NCBI GenBank assembly: GCA_946885745.1 | Contig: CAMPGV010000001.1 | Span: 12,261-76,260 of the forward strand | Reading direction: 5' to 3' | DNA from: an uncultured Candidatus Saccharibacteria bacterium | GTDB taxonomy: Bacteria; Patescibacteria; Saccharimonadia; Saccharimonadales; JAEWBQ01 | Length of the DNA: 64,000 nt | Part shown: positions 46,021 through 53,402 of the stretch, in pieces | Layout of the letters: every line of letters starts with the position of its first letter | Numbering within the stretch: position 1 is the first letter of the stretch | Notes under the pieces: generated by a model | What the model was told of the DNA's origin: nothing | Database searches by the model: none | The model's input: only the letters and a program-made list of their open reading frames with translations | Program-made: the position numbers and the translations under genes

Positions 46021-46563
46021 TTATTTAGCCGGAGCCTCTTTGCCTGCAAGATCCACTGGCGCAACTATTGTCGCCTCCCTGGCGACCGTAAAGTACTCAC
46101 GAATCTCTAGTAAAAAGTAGCCAGCAATAGCCGTGCCGAGAACACCGGCAATAAAGCTACCCGCCTCAAAATCAAACAATAGCTTCAAGACCACTGCAGC
46201 AAGATTCACCAGTAGGACGGCAAAAATAAGGCTCCATCCGCGTTTCTCAAGGCGCTTTAACGGACTCACAGCTAGGGCCATCAGAACCACGCTGACAATA
46301 GTAAGGCCTAACCAAAATAAAACAAGAACCGCCAGTAAGCCGCTTATCGCTATCCCAATCGCCCCACCTAAACCTACGAATAACATACCTGCAAAGAGAA
46401 GTGGCGTAAGCACTCCCACTACAGTTAGCCCTCCGATAATAACCGCGGCCAGAATCATCCACCAACTATTGTCCGCTAGCCATCGTCGCGCAGTCGTTGG
46501 TAAATGCGGAAGTTTTTGATGCCAGCCTGCAACTGCTGCCTCAAGTTTTGTTATGGCGTCCAT
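46021..46563 (-). CDS. Membrane protein of unknown function
   Basis: 180 aa with four or five hydrophobic helices (about 30-95 as two helices, 100-120, 125-150) and soluble ends. The ATG at 46563 is used because GGAGGG lies 7 bases before it; another ATG 15 bases upstream precedes that site. The neighbouring gene also encodes a membrane protein of unknown role. Confidence 0.65.
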   Translation of the reverse strand: MDAITKLEAAVAGWHQKLPHLPTTARRWLADNSWWMILAAVIIGGLTVVGVLTPLLFAGMLFVGLGGAIGIAISGLLAVLVLFWLGLTIVSVVLMALAVSPLKRLEKRGWSLIFAVLLVNLAAVVLKLLFDFEAGSFIAGVLGTAIAGYFLLEIREYFTVAREATIVAPVDLAGKEAPAK

Positions 46564-46623
46564 TGTGCGTCCCTCCATTAATGTAGATTCATGATACGCC
46601 CCGGACCGGTTATCTGCAATCGA

Positions 46624-47106
46624 TTATTTCACATTGCGCCGTATCGGCCATAATCCCCAGCTTGCCCAAACAATCAACACAATAACACTCATCACGATAA
46701 GGAGCACCCATGACTCCGCAGGCAGACTGATTGTTGCCCCAAGCAACCCAATAACACCTATGCCAGGTGCCTCAATTACCTGGTAGATGGTCGCCATAAG
46801 CCACCAAAGACCAATAAGCCACCCGAGCACCATACTGACGATTCGCATAAGAGGGCTCAGCTTCATGCCAAGCAGAAAAGGTATCGCAAAGACTTCTCCA
46901 ACAACGATCAATGCCGCTATCAAGATAGCCTCGCTGTCACCAATGCCCGAAATAGCCATTTCATGGATCACATTAGGAAAATCCTCAAACGTAAATAGCT
47001 GAGCGACGACCAACATTACCATCACGGCAGCCAGACCAATCGCCACCTTTGCCGCAGTTGGGCTTTTAGCAGCAGGTGCAGATGTGGCATTGGCGAAAAT
47101 ACTCAT
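46624..47106 (-). CDS. Four-helix membrane protein of unknown function
   Basis: 160 aa with helices at about 20-40, 60-80, 87-108 and 130-150. The start at 47106 is chosen because TATACT ends 6 bases before it; an upstream in-frame codon would lie inside the promoter. No family is recognised. Confidence 0.65.
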   Translation of the reverse strand: MSIFANATSAPAAKSPTAAKVAIGLAAVMVMLVVAQLFTFEDFPNVIHEMAISGIGDSEAILIAALIVVGEVFAIPFLLGMKLSPLMRIVSMVLGWLIGLWWLMATIYQVIEAPGIGVIGLLGATISLPAESWVLLIVMSVIVLIVWASWGLWPIRRNVK

Positions 47107-47183
47107 GTTTGTAGTATACCCCATTACCCCCTCCGTGAAAGTGTTGTTATTTTCATCATTATGCTTGCGCTTTATACTTAATT

Positions 47184-47309
47184 CCCGTATTCTACTAATC
47201 AGCGAAAGTTACAAAAACAAACACAACTCCAAAAATATGTTGTGACTGATCGCTCTACGATAACCCACCACAACTTGAATAGCTCCCATAGTCGGGAGCT
47301 ATTCTTTTT
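47184..47309 (+). ncRNA. Candidate small RNA ending in an orphan terminator
   Basis: On the plus strand TATACT (47173-47178) precedes about 125 bases without an open frame, ending in a good terminator. CACAAC (47222), GTTGTG (47239) and CACAAC (47269) form two mutually exclusive hairpins. No gene on this strand otherwise uses the terminator. The -35 box is weak, so this is tentative. Confidence 0.25.
47278..47309 (+). terminator. Plus-strand terminator with no obvious upstream gene
   Basis: A 10-bp stem AATAGCTCCC/GGGAGCTATT with a 6-base loop is followed by CTTTTT on the plus strand. On the minus strand, after trmD, no U tract follows. Confidence 0.75.
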
Positions 47310-47325
47310 GCCATTTTTATCCGCT

Positions 47326-47979
47326 TTAATCGGCTTTAAACGAATTGTCAGTACGCCACTTCGCAATAGCGGCATGATTGCCGCTTAGGAGCACTTCCGG
47401 CACCTTCATGCCCCGGAAATCCTCTGGACGAGTATATTGCGGGAATTCCAGTGTCTCCCCATCGCTAAAGCTCTCAATTGCCGCGCTTGTTTCGCCCCCG
47501 AGTACATTTGGAAGGAGTCGCACAACAGCATCGGTAATTGTCATAGCCGGCAGCTCGCCGCCCGTCAGGACATAATCACCAACGCTCACCTGCTCATCCA
47601 CAAGCGTCACGATACGCTCATCGTAACCTTCGTAGCGACCGCAAATAAATATCATGCCTCGCTCATCGTCAGCCCACTCCTGCGCAAGCGACTGCTTGAA
47701 GCGCTGGCCACGCGGCGTCATAAGAAACACGCGAGCTGTCGGGTCATTAGCCTTCGCCTGCTCAACGGCCGCAAAGAGCGGCTCCGGCTTCAAAAGCATA
47801 CCATCACCGCCGCCATACGGTGTATCATCCACCTGACGACGCGGACCAAGACCAAACTGACGTAGGTCAATCGTCGCAAATTCGGCAGCACCTTCTTTTT
47901 GAGCCTTCCACATCATCGAGCTATTTAATACGCCCGTAAACATTTCCGGAAATAGAGTAACAATTTGTATTTTCTTCAT
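47326..47979 (-). CDS. trmD: tRNA (guanine-N1)-methyltransferase
   Basis: 217 aa SPOUT enzyme. LFPEMF at the start, DDTPYGGGDGMLLKPEPL near 50-68, ICGRYEGYDERI near 110 and SVGDYVLTGGELPAM near 130 form the knotted SAM site. It methylates G37 of tRNAs and protects frame maintenance. The C-terminal helical domain is slightly short. TACACT lies 7 bases before the ATG. In most bacteria it follows rpsP, khpA and rimM; here rimM is absent and other genes intervene. Confidence 0.96.
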   Translation of the reverse strand: MKKIQIVTLFPEMFTGVLNSSMMWKAQKEGAAEFATIDLRQFGLGPRRQVDDTPYGGGDGMLLKPEPLFAAVEQAKANDPTARVFLMTPRGQRFKQSLAQEWADDERGMIFICGRYEGYDERIVTLVDEQVSVGDYVLTGGELPAMTITDAVVRLLPNVLGGETSAAIESFSDGETLEFPQYTRPEDFRGMKVPEVLLSGNHAAIAKWRTDNSFKAD

Positions 47980-47999
47980 CCGTACTAGTGTACTAGCTA

Positions 48000-48028
48000 T
48001 TGACTTTTTTGTCTATTGATAACATAAT
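48000..48028 (+). promoter_or_regulatory. Promoter of the 48093 cassette
   Basis: TTGACT (48000-48005), 17-base spacer, CATAAT (48023-48028). It is divergent from trmD. Confidence 0.7.
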
Positions 48029-48092
48029 TACGCCTGGCCTTTCGGCCGATGGAGCGGATCTGCTCTATCCTCTTTTACAGAAAGGTGAACGT

Positions 48093-48353
48093 ATGACACG
48101 TTCCATCGATAAAGTTCGCGAAGATCTCAGCAATAATATTGTGTGGCTCATCGTCTGGGGAGTTCTTCTGCTGGCCACTGTCACTGTTTTGTGCTTTGCG
48201 CCGCACCTGATCGCTTCATATTCATTGACCATTATGGTCTTTTTTGGCGCTACTCTTTACTGCTTGAGGAATGTCATCAAATACCGACTCGAGTACAAGG
48301 AAGCCCTTGTTACCCTCAATAAGTCTACCGAAGACACGCAGAACCGCCCGTAA
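48093..48353 (+). CDS. Orphan cassette protein with two membrane helices
   Basis: 86 aa. Helices at about 16-37 and 42-60 are followed by a charged tail. The frame is open from 48000, but the ATG at 48093 has AAAGGTG 6 bases upstream and lies after the promoter. A 14-bp GC-rich hairpin follows the stop. No family is recognised. Confidence 0.65.
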   Translation: MTRSIDKVREDLSNNIVWLIVWGVLLLATVTVLCFAPHLIASYSLTIMVFFGATLYCLRNVIKYRLEYKEALVTLNKSTEDTQNRP

Positions 48354-48360
48354 AAGCGAC

Positions 48361-48395
48361 GCCCGAGAGCCTGCGCAACAAGCAGGCTCTCGGGC
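48361..48395 (+). terminator. 14-bp GC-rich hairpin after the 48093 gene
   Basis: 48361-48374 pairs perfectly with 48382-48395 around a 7-base loop. No T run follows, so termination may be inefficient or Rho-assisted. Confidence 0.55.
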
Positions 48396-48473
48396 ACTCA
48401 CCCAAGTTATTTCATTAACGAGATAGTTTAGGCGAGTGCCGTCTGTTATACTAAGGATAGTTAAGCGAGAACT

Positions 48474-48800
48474 ATGGAGTTAGAAACAAATACCCCCACA
48501 CCGGATGAGGCACGTCTGCTTGCGCAGTCAAAAAAACTGACACTTCAGCCAGTTCATGCTGACGTTGCGGCCGATGACGTACCGGACTCAGTACTCGTGG
48601 CTCAACATCTTACAAGTGGACCTGTTGGCAACATTGCCATCGATACCGAGCAAAATGTCGCCAGTATCCCTCTGGCTGACGCAGAAGTGTCTGACGAAGA
48701 AATAGCTAACCGACCTCACCAACTATACATCTACGTCCTCACAGGCGTTGGTCTAGCCCTACTTGCCGCTATGACAGTGCTTGTCATCGTACAGCTCTAG
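48474..48800 (+). CDS. Tail-anchored small protein of unknown function
   Basis: 108 aa. About 82 acidic, soluble residues are followed by one C-terminal helix (about 84-106). TATACT lies 21 bases before the ATG and the ribosome-binding site is weak. It shares location and strand with the neighbouring orphan cassettes but lacks their promoter type. No family is recognised. Confidence 0.6.
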   Translation: MELETNTPTPDEARLLAQSKKLTLQPVHADVAADDVPDSVLVAQHLTSGPVGNIAIDTEQNVASIPLADAEVSDEEIANRPHQLYIYVLTGVGLALLAAMTVLVIVQL

Positions 48801-48867
48801 GCGATACGTCGGGCGTCAACAGCAGCCTTAGACTGAAAGCCCTCTAGATAGATGGCCCTCTATACAA

Positions 48868-48904
48868 CCACGAAACCCACCTTTAAAGGTGGGTTTCTTC
48901 GTGG
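48868..48904 (-). terminator. Palindromic hairpin downstream of khpA
   Basis: GAAACCCACC (48872-48881) pairs with GGTGGGTTTC (48888-48897), and the outer CACGAA/TTCGTG can extend it with one bulge. It could terminate either the 48474 gene or khpA. Confidence 0.6.
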
Positions 48905-48989
48905 CACATATAAAGCTCTCAACAAATATGTTTTGTTGCTCGCATAGAGCGTTCTCGCAGTTCAAGTAGTTTTGTTGAACTGTTTATGA

Positions 48990-49382
48990 TTATATATCCA
49001 GGTCGTCTAGTTCTGCAAGCTCTTTACGGGTCTTTTTTGCGAGATCAGATTCGTTTTCCACAGCTTCATCGGTTAAGTTATTCACACCCTGGCTAGTATC
49101 GTGATCTGATGAGATAGTATAGCTTTCACGCTCGTCATCATTGTTTACGATCTTCAAGTTATATCGAGCGTCATTTTTAGTTCCAAGAGCTCGGAGCAGT
49201 GTACGTAAGCTTTGCGCCGTCATACCCCGCTTACCAATGACACGTCCCAGGTCGTCTGGATGGACTGTTAATGTCAAAAGTACGCCTTTTTCATCGATCA
49301 GCCGCTCGACAACGACATCTTCCGGATGCCCAACCAATGACTTAACGATATATTCTACAAACTGTTGATCTATTGTTGCCAT
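48990..49382 (-). CDS. khpA: KH-domain RNA-binding protein with acidic C-terminal tail
   Basis: 130 aa. Residues 1-80 are a single KH domain with GKRG at 50-53 (the GxxG loop) as in KhpA/YlqC. Residues 80-130 add an acidic Asp/Glu-rich tail that the usual 75-80 aa KhpA lacks. KhpA binds sRNAs and mRNAs and often pairs with KhpB. The gene normally lies next to rpsP; here two plus-strand genes separate them. Confidence 0.9.
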   Translation of the reverse strand: MATIDQQFVEYIVKSLVGHPEDVVVERLIDEKGVLLTLTVHPDDLGRVIGKRGMTAQSLRTLLRALGTKNDARYNLKIVNNDDERESYTISSDHDTSQGVNNLTDEAVENESDLAKKTRKELAELDDLDI

Positions 49383-49459
49383 ACTGCCCTCCGCGACTCG
49401 GTCTCTCCAACACTTCTATAGTACTTATAGTATAGCATGACGAAAGTCTCTACGTTATC

Positions 49460-49488
49460 TTGACTCGAACGCATTATCATACTATAGT
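49460..49488 (+). promoter_or_regulatory. Promoter of the 49538 cassette
   Basis: TTGACT (49460-49465), 17-base spacer, TATAGT (49483-49488). It is divergent from khpA. Confidence 0.7.
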
Positions 49489-49537
49489 TCAGGTACGCCG
49501 TCACCATGACAGCGTATATGATTCCTAGGGGGGTATC

Positions 49538-49894
49538 ATGGCAACCGCCACGACCGGTCACGACAAGGAAATGCCGTGCGCCAAGTTAGCACGACTTATC
49601 GGCGAAAAGGTCCTCGTTTCCACCCGGAAGCGGCGCGACCTTTGGACGGACGAACAAATGCGCATAGCCCGAGCTTGCATCAAGTTCCTTGCGTACGGCA
49701 CTGACTCCAACGAAGCTCAGCGACACACTCTGGCCTCGCGACCGAGATTTATCCATCTTCACACCAAGCAAAACGACATCCTGCTGTGTAGTTATCTAGA
49801 GGTTGAGATGGACAATCCCGAGCTTGTCGAGCAGGCAAGAATTGAACGCGAGCTCTACCGGAGCATCCATGATATCTTCCAAGGTAACGCATAG
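49538..49894 (+). CDS. Orphan cassette protein, unknown function
   Basis: 118 aa soluble, mainly helical, charged at both ends, with Cys at 14, 47 and 83. AGGGGGG lies 4 bases before the ATG in the context GTATC-ATG. No family is recognised. It is transcribed opposite to khpA and rpsP, between them. Confidence 0.65.
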   Translation: MATATTGHDKEMPCAKLARLIGEKVLVSTRKRRDLWTDEQMRIARACIKFLAYGTDSNEAQRHTLASRPRFIHLHTKQNDILLCSYLEVEMDNPELVEQARIERELYRSIHDIFQGNA

Positions 49895-49972
49895 CGCATC
49901 CAGCGCATCCGCTAGACACCTCTAGCAAAAATTCGCTCGCCATTCGAGTGTGGTAGCCCAACCGGCTACAAC

Positions 49973-49994
49973 AAGCCCCCGTAGTGGGGCTTTT
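49973..49994 (+). terminator. Terminator of the 49538 cassette
   Basis: A 7-bp stem AAGCCCC/GGGGCTT is followed by a short T tract. Confidence 0.7.
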
Positions 49995-50058
49995 AGAATG
50001 GGAAAATATATTATATAGTAAACGTGAAGTATCCCTTCCCTGCTAACGAAAGGTAATC

Positions 50059-50448
50059 GTGGCACCTGATATCGGGCTCAAGTGGCCCATCGATGACAAT
50101 ACAATAGTCAGCGGCGTCGTAACCTACGTCTCTGGAGAAAAGGCCAAGCAACTCTTGGCTGCAAGCGGCGGACATGAGTTTCGTCTGGAAGCAGGTCGAA
50201 TCATCCTCGCTGAGCCTGGCGACTACGGCGAGGAGGCTATGCAGTTTGCGCAGCGATTGAGCGAAAGGTCCCCGCGACCCAACCGCCATCGCCCTATCTG
50301 CCGCATCGAGCCTTCTGATCTCGGGGAGTATGATGTGCGCATCACCACCTACCCGGGCAACCGCGCTAACCTCGATGGAGTCATCGGTGTCATAACTCGC
50401 ACCGTCTACCCCCGCGAGGAAACCCCTACAATTACATACGTTCGATAA
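50059..50448 (+). CDS. Orphan cassette protein, unknown function
   Basis: 129 aa soluble, beta-rich at the ends with a basic Pro/Arg stretch (about 74-85). The start is GTG in the context TAATC-GTG, with GAAAGG upstream, like the neighbouring cassettes. TATAGT at 50014-50019 is the only promoter element seen, with no good -35. No family is recognised. Confidence 0.62.
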   Translation: MAPDIGLKWPIDDNTIVSGVVTYVSGEKAKQLLAASGGHEFRLEAGRIILAEPGDYGEEAMQFAQRLSERSPRPNRHRPICRIEPSDLGEYDVRITTYPGNRANLDGVIGVITRTVYPREETPTITYVR

Positions 50449-50466
50449 ACGTATCACCTAGCAGGA

Positions 50467-50496
50467 GCCCCCGTCTCTTACGAGCGGGGGCTTCTT
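50467..50496 (+). terminator. Terminator of the 50059 cassette
   Basis: A 7-bp stem GCCCCCG/CGGGGGC with an 11-base loop is followed by TTCTTC. Confidence 0.75.
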
Positions 50497-50510
50497 CACG
50501 TCTGTACAGT

Positions 50511-50541
50511 AAAAAATATCCACCGAGATGGTGGATATTTT
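50511..50541 (-). terminator. Terminator of rpsP
   Basis: A 9-bp stem ATATCCACC/GGTGGATAT is followed on the minus strand by TTTTTT. It stops rpsP transcription before khpA, so these two are no longer one operon. Confidence 0.85.
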
Positions 50542-50547
50542 CAAGAT

Positions 50548-50892
50548 TTATTCAGCTGATTCTTCAGCGACTTCTTCTTTTGGCTGGTTCTTGCGAAGCT
50601 TTTCAGCGTTCTTGATCGCACGAGTCTTTGGCTCGACGTCCTTGACCCACTTAGGAAGCTTAACGCCTGCTTCTTTAAGGAGCTTAGCCACACGTGGAGT
50701 TGGCTGCGCACCATTGTCGAGGTACTTTTGTGCACCCTCAACCTGGATGTTAGCTTCCTTAGTGTGTGGGTTGTAGCTACCTACGTAGCTGACAACGCGA
50801 CCGCTTGATGGGTGGCGCTGTGACTCTTGTACGGCGAGGCGATAGACTGGGTAGCCCTTGCGGCCGATACGTTGCAAACGAATTGCGAGCAT
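50548..50892 (-). CDS. rpsP: 30S ribosomal protein bS16
   Basis: 114 aa. The start MLAIRLQRIGRKGYPVYRLAV is diagnostic, and YVGSYNP near residue 42 and WLK-like segments follow. The ATG at 50892 matches the universal bS16 N-terminus; an in-frame TTG 9 bases upstream is rejected. The C-terminus has an added Lys/Glu/Ala tail (about 85-114). Confidence 0.96.
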   Translation of the reverse strand: MLAIRLQRIGRKGYPVYRLAVQESQRHPSSGRVVSYVGSYNPHTKEANIQVEGAQKYLDNGAQPTPRVAKLLKEAGVKLPKWVKDVEPKTRAIKNAEKLRKNQPKEEVAEESAE

Positions 50893-50946
50893 AAAAATCA
50901 AACTTCCTTTACTTCAACTCTTAGATTTTTTCTATAGTTCTTACTA

Positions 50947-50975
50947 AGTCTACACTGTTTTTTGACTTACGTCAA
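50947..50975 (-). promoter_or_regulatory. Promoter of rpsP
   Basis: Minus strand TTGACG (50975-50970), 17-base spacer, TAGACT (50952-50947). The -35 box overlaps the last codons of rnc. Confidence 0.65.
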
Positions 50976-51691
50976 TCTGTTTTCGAGCGTTTCTCATAGG
51001 CCTGCAGTGCTGCGCGTGCTGCAATTTGCTGCGCCATCTGCTTGCTCGGACCAGTTCCCTGGCCCATCAATCTATCTCCAACAAAAGCACCGAGTGTAAA
51101 GACCTTATCGTGATCTGGGCCAACCTCTTCTAGAACACGGTAGACAGGCGTCTGCCCATCGATACGCTGCGATACTTCCTGGAGATGCGATTTAGGATCG
51201 CGCCAGCTGCCGGTTTCCAGAATATTATCGAGCTTCGAGAGAATGTGTTTGTGAATAAATACCGCAGCATCGTCATAGCCACGCTCAAGGTAAATCGCTC
51301 CGATAACCGCCTCAAAAGCATTAGCAAGGATCTGCTGACGAGCACGCTGACTACCGTTGCGTTCACCTTTGCTCATACGGAGAAGTGACTCATAGTCGAG
51401 CTTATCGCCCGCCTCACCGATACTTTCGGTGCGTACTAGCGCCGCACGCCAGCTAGTTAGAATACCTTCCGTTTCACTAAATGTCTTGAACAGATAATCA
51501 GTAACCACCAGCTCAAGTACGGCGTCGCCAAGAAACTCTAGACGCTCATTATGCTCAGACACGCTCTTTTTATGCTCGTTGACATAACTTCGGTGTGTTA
51601 ATGCCGTGACAAGATACTGAATATTCTCAAAATCAAAGCCTAACTTTTCTTTAGCAAACTCGTGATATGGCGCAAGAGGCATTCCACTCAT
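50972..51691 (-). CDS. rnc: Ribonuclease III
   Basis: 239 aa. HNERLEFLGDAVLE (47-60) is the catalytic signature, with later acidic residues near 122-125 (FEAVIGAIYLE). The double-stranded RNA-binding domain spans about 165-235. It processes rRNA and structured mRNA. The ATG overlaps the Nudix gene's stop (TAATG), so the two are coupled. Confidence 0.96.
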   Translation of the reverse strand: MSGMPLAPYHEFAKEKLGFDFENIQYLVTALTHRSYVNEHKKSVSEHNERLEFLGDAVLELVVTDYLFKTFSETEGILTSWRAALVRTESIGEAGDKLDYESLLRMSKGERNGSQRARQQILANAFEAVIGAIYLERGYDDAAVFIHKHILSKLDNILETGSWRDPKSHLQEVSQRIDGQTPVYRVLEEVGPDHDKVFTLGAFVGDRLMGQGTGPSKQMAQQIAARAALQAYEKRSKTD

Positions 51692-52185
51692 TACAGCTTC
51701 TCCTGACGGATCTTTTTCATTGCAAGCAACATCAATTTACCGATGTCTTCGTATTCAATCTCATCGAGCGCTTCATGGAAACTAAACCACTTAATGCCAT
51801 TCATCCACTCTTCTTTTTTGATAGCATTAGTGTCGCCCTTGGCGCGCACCAAATAGATCTGTGTTGTCATAAGAACGAGCTTATCGATACGGCGATAGCG
51901 GAAGTGGATTTTTCCAAGCCAACTAATTACTTCGGTGTTATGAAGGCCAGCCTCCTCACCAATCTCGCGTTGCGCTGTCTGCTGAGCGGTCTCACCCTCT
52001 TCAATATGGCCTTTTGGAATCGTCCAGCGATCCTTTGCATCCTGAATGAGTAGAATCTCAATCTCACCCTTTTCGTTACGGCGAAATACAATACCACCCG
52101 CGGTCGGCTCACGGACAATTTCCTGAATTGATGGCTTATGACGATTGAAATACTTTTTAAAGCGTTCAAACTTCTGATTTTGCAT
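51691..52185 (-). CDS. Nudix hydrolase
   Basis: 164 aa. GHIEEGETAQQTAQREIGEEAGL is a perfect Nudix box (GX5EX7REUXEEXGU). The ATG at 52185 lies inside the end of nusB (20-base overlap) and is preferred over an upstream in-frame codon because the protein then begins at a normal position. Substrate is unknown; relatives hydrolyse Ap4A, oxidised nucleotides or RNA 5' ends. Confidence 0.88.
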   Translation of the reverse strand: MQNQKFERFKKYFNRHKPSIQEIVREPTAGGIVFRRNEKGEIEILLIQDAKDRWTIPKGHIEEGETAQQTAQREIGEEAGLHNTEVISWLGKIHFRYRRIDKLVLMTTQIYLVRAKGDTNAIKKEEWMNGIKWFSFHEALDEIEYEDIGKLMLLAMKKIRQEKL

Positions 52186-52627
52186 CGTCTGATTTCCCTT
52201 CAACAAGTGTGCGGAAAGCGGTGCCGAGGACACCGTTTACGAACTTGCTTGAGTTATCAGAACCAAACGCCTTGGCGAGTTCAACAGCTTCGTTGATCGC
52301 AACTTTTGGCGGTACTACTTCACCCATAAACAGAAGTTCATACAGGCCGAGACGAAGAATATTTCGGTCAATACGTGCAATCTGGTCGATTGGCCAGTCT
52401 GGTGCAATCGGTTGGATTTTTGTATCAAGTTCAGCCTGTTTGGCGACAACACCCTTTGCAAGTGTGTCAACAAATGTCTTGTCATCGATAGCCGATTCGT
52501 ATCGTTCGAGGTTACGGCTTAAGATTTCGTCGAGATCTGTCGTGGAATCTTCGGAGCCAGTCCGAAATTCATATTCATAGAGACTTTGCAGTGCGACGAT
52601 GCGCCCAAGATGACGGTTTGAGGCCAT
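52166..52627 (-). CDS. nusB: Transcription antitermination factor NusB
   Basis: 153 aa helical protein. RIVALQSLYEYEF near the start, LDTKIQPIAPDWPIDQIARIDRNILRLGLYEL in the middle and VAINEAVELAKAFGSDNSSKFVNGVLG near the end are characteristic. It acts in rRNA antitermination. It lies upstream of the Nudix and rnc genes. Confidence 0.95.
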   Translation of the reverse strand: MASNRHLGRIVALQSLYEYEFRTGSEDSTTDLDEILSRNLERYESAIDDKTFVDTLAKGVVAKQAELDTKIQPIAPDWPIDQIARIDRNILRLGLYELLFMGEVVPPKVAINEAVELAKAFGSDNSSKFVNGVLGTAFRTLVEGKSDDAKSEV

Positions 52628-52668
52628 AGTTGTCTGGTTCTTTCTGTTAACTAAGTTAAAACGCTAGA

Positions 52669-52818
52669 TTATTTAGCGAGTTTTTTGCCAGTTTCGCGCT
52701 TAGTAGTGCGAACCTTGACTGGTGATTTAGCGTTGACGCGGCGTGCCAGCTCGAGGACGAGGTGACTGCGGCGGAGGCCAGTTTTGCGCGGGCTGCTCTG
52801 CTTCTTTGGTTGTGCCAT
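52669..52818 (-). CDS. rpmF: 50S ribosomal protein bL32
   Basis: 49 aa: MAQPKKQSSPRKTGLRRSH continuing LVLELARRVN and ending GKKLAK. The start MAxPKKxxSxxRxxxRRSH is diagnostic. The zinc-binding Cys pair of many bL32 proteins is absent (C-minus form). AAAGGAG lies 9 bases before the ATG. It is easily missed because a longer open frame (52656-52907) overlaps it out of frame. Confidence 0.93.
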   Translation of the reverse strand: MAQPKKQSSPRKTGLRRSHLVLELARRVNAKSPVKVRTTKRETGKKLAK

Positions 52819-52862
52819 TGTAAAGTTCTCCTTTTGAGGCTTTTATAATAAAACTTAGGCCC

Positions 52863-52891
52863 ATTATACCGAAGATTTATCATTTTCTCAA
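52863..52891 (-). promoter_or_regulatory. Promoter of rpmF
   Basis: Minus strand TTGAGA (52891-52886), 17-base spacer, TATAAT (52868-52863). It is divergent from the cassette promoter at 52910. Confidence 0.7.
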
Positions 52892-52909
52892 GGGGTGTAT
52901 CTGCCATTA

Positions 52910-52938
52910 TTGACTTTTTATTGTATTTGTGGTAATAT
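52910..52938 (+). promoter_or_regulatory. Promoter of the 53013 cassette
   Basis: TTGACT (52910-52915), 17-base spacer, TAATAT (52933-52938). Confidence 0.75.
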
Positions 52939-53012
52939 ATGCTAACAGTTATCCGATCGACACATGTTCGATTGGCGGTAGCTGATCGAACCTCGACTAT
53001 CTAGGAGTTATC

Positions 53013-53339
53013 GTGAGCAATGCAATGTTCTACACCCTGCTCGTCTGCACGGTCGAGATCGTCTCGATCGCCGCTACTGTCGTCTACTACACGAAGCAGC
53101 GGGCAGCAGACAAAATCTACCCTGCAGCCTTGTTGATCTTCGCAGGCGTGTCCCTGATCACGCTCGGATACGGCGCCTGCATGAGCATTAGCGATTACGC
53201 CATACGCGACGCTGAATTCATCAATGCCAACTTCCAGCTCGCTATACCTAACCTGATACTGACCACCGTACTTGTGGTTGCCGGCTATGTCATTGACCGC
53301 CGTCAGCACCGCGTAGAGCGTGGACAGCGCCAGTATTAG
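53013..53339 (+). CDS. Orphan cassette protein with three membrane helices
   Basis: 108 aa with helices at about 5-27, 36-58 and 76-95 and a basic C-terminal tail. The start is GTG in the context TTATC-GTG after TAGGAG. It has its own promoter and terminator and sits opposite rpmF and leuS. No family is recognised. Confidence 0.68.
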   Translation: MSNAMFYTLLVCTVEIVSIAATVVYYTKQRAADKIYPAALLIFAGVSLITLGYGACMSISDYAIRDAEFINANFQLAIPNLILTTVLVVAGYVIDRRQHRVERGQRQY

Positions 53340-53357
53340 TGACCCCAGTCCCGGTTC

Positions 53358-53395
53358 GACCCCGCCCTCACTGAGAGAGCGGGGTCTTCCCTTTT
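53358..53395 (+). terminator. Terminator of the 53013 cassette
   Basis: An 8-bp stem GACCCCGC/GCGGGGTC is followed by TTCCCTTTT. Confidence 0.8.
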
Positions 53396-53402
53396 GTCGG
53401 AC

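Noticed and set aside
52656..52907. 83-codon minus-strand open frame over rpmF
   Set aside because: It is out of frame with the clear bL32 sequence at 52669-52818 and starts inside the promoter region.
53341..53380. GGTTCGAC resembling a tRNA T-loop
   Set aside because: No acceptor, D or anticodon stems can be drawn; the bases are part of the terminator of the 53013 gene.
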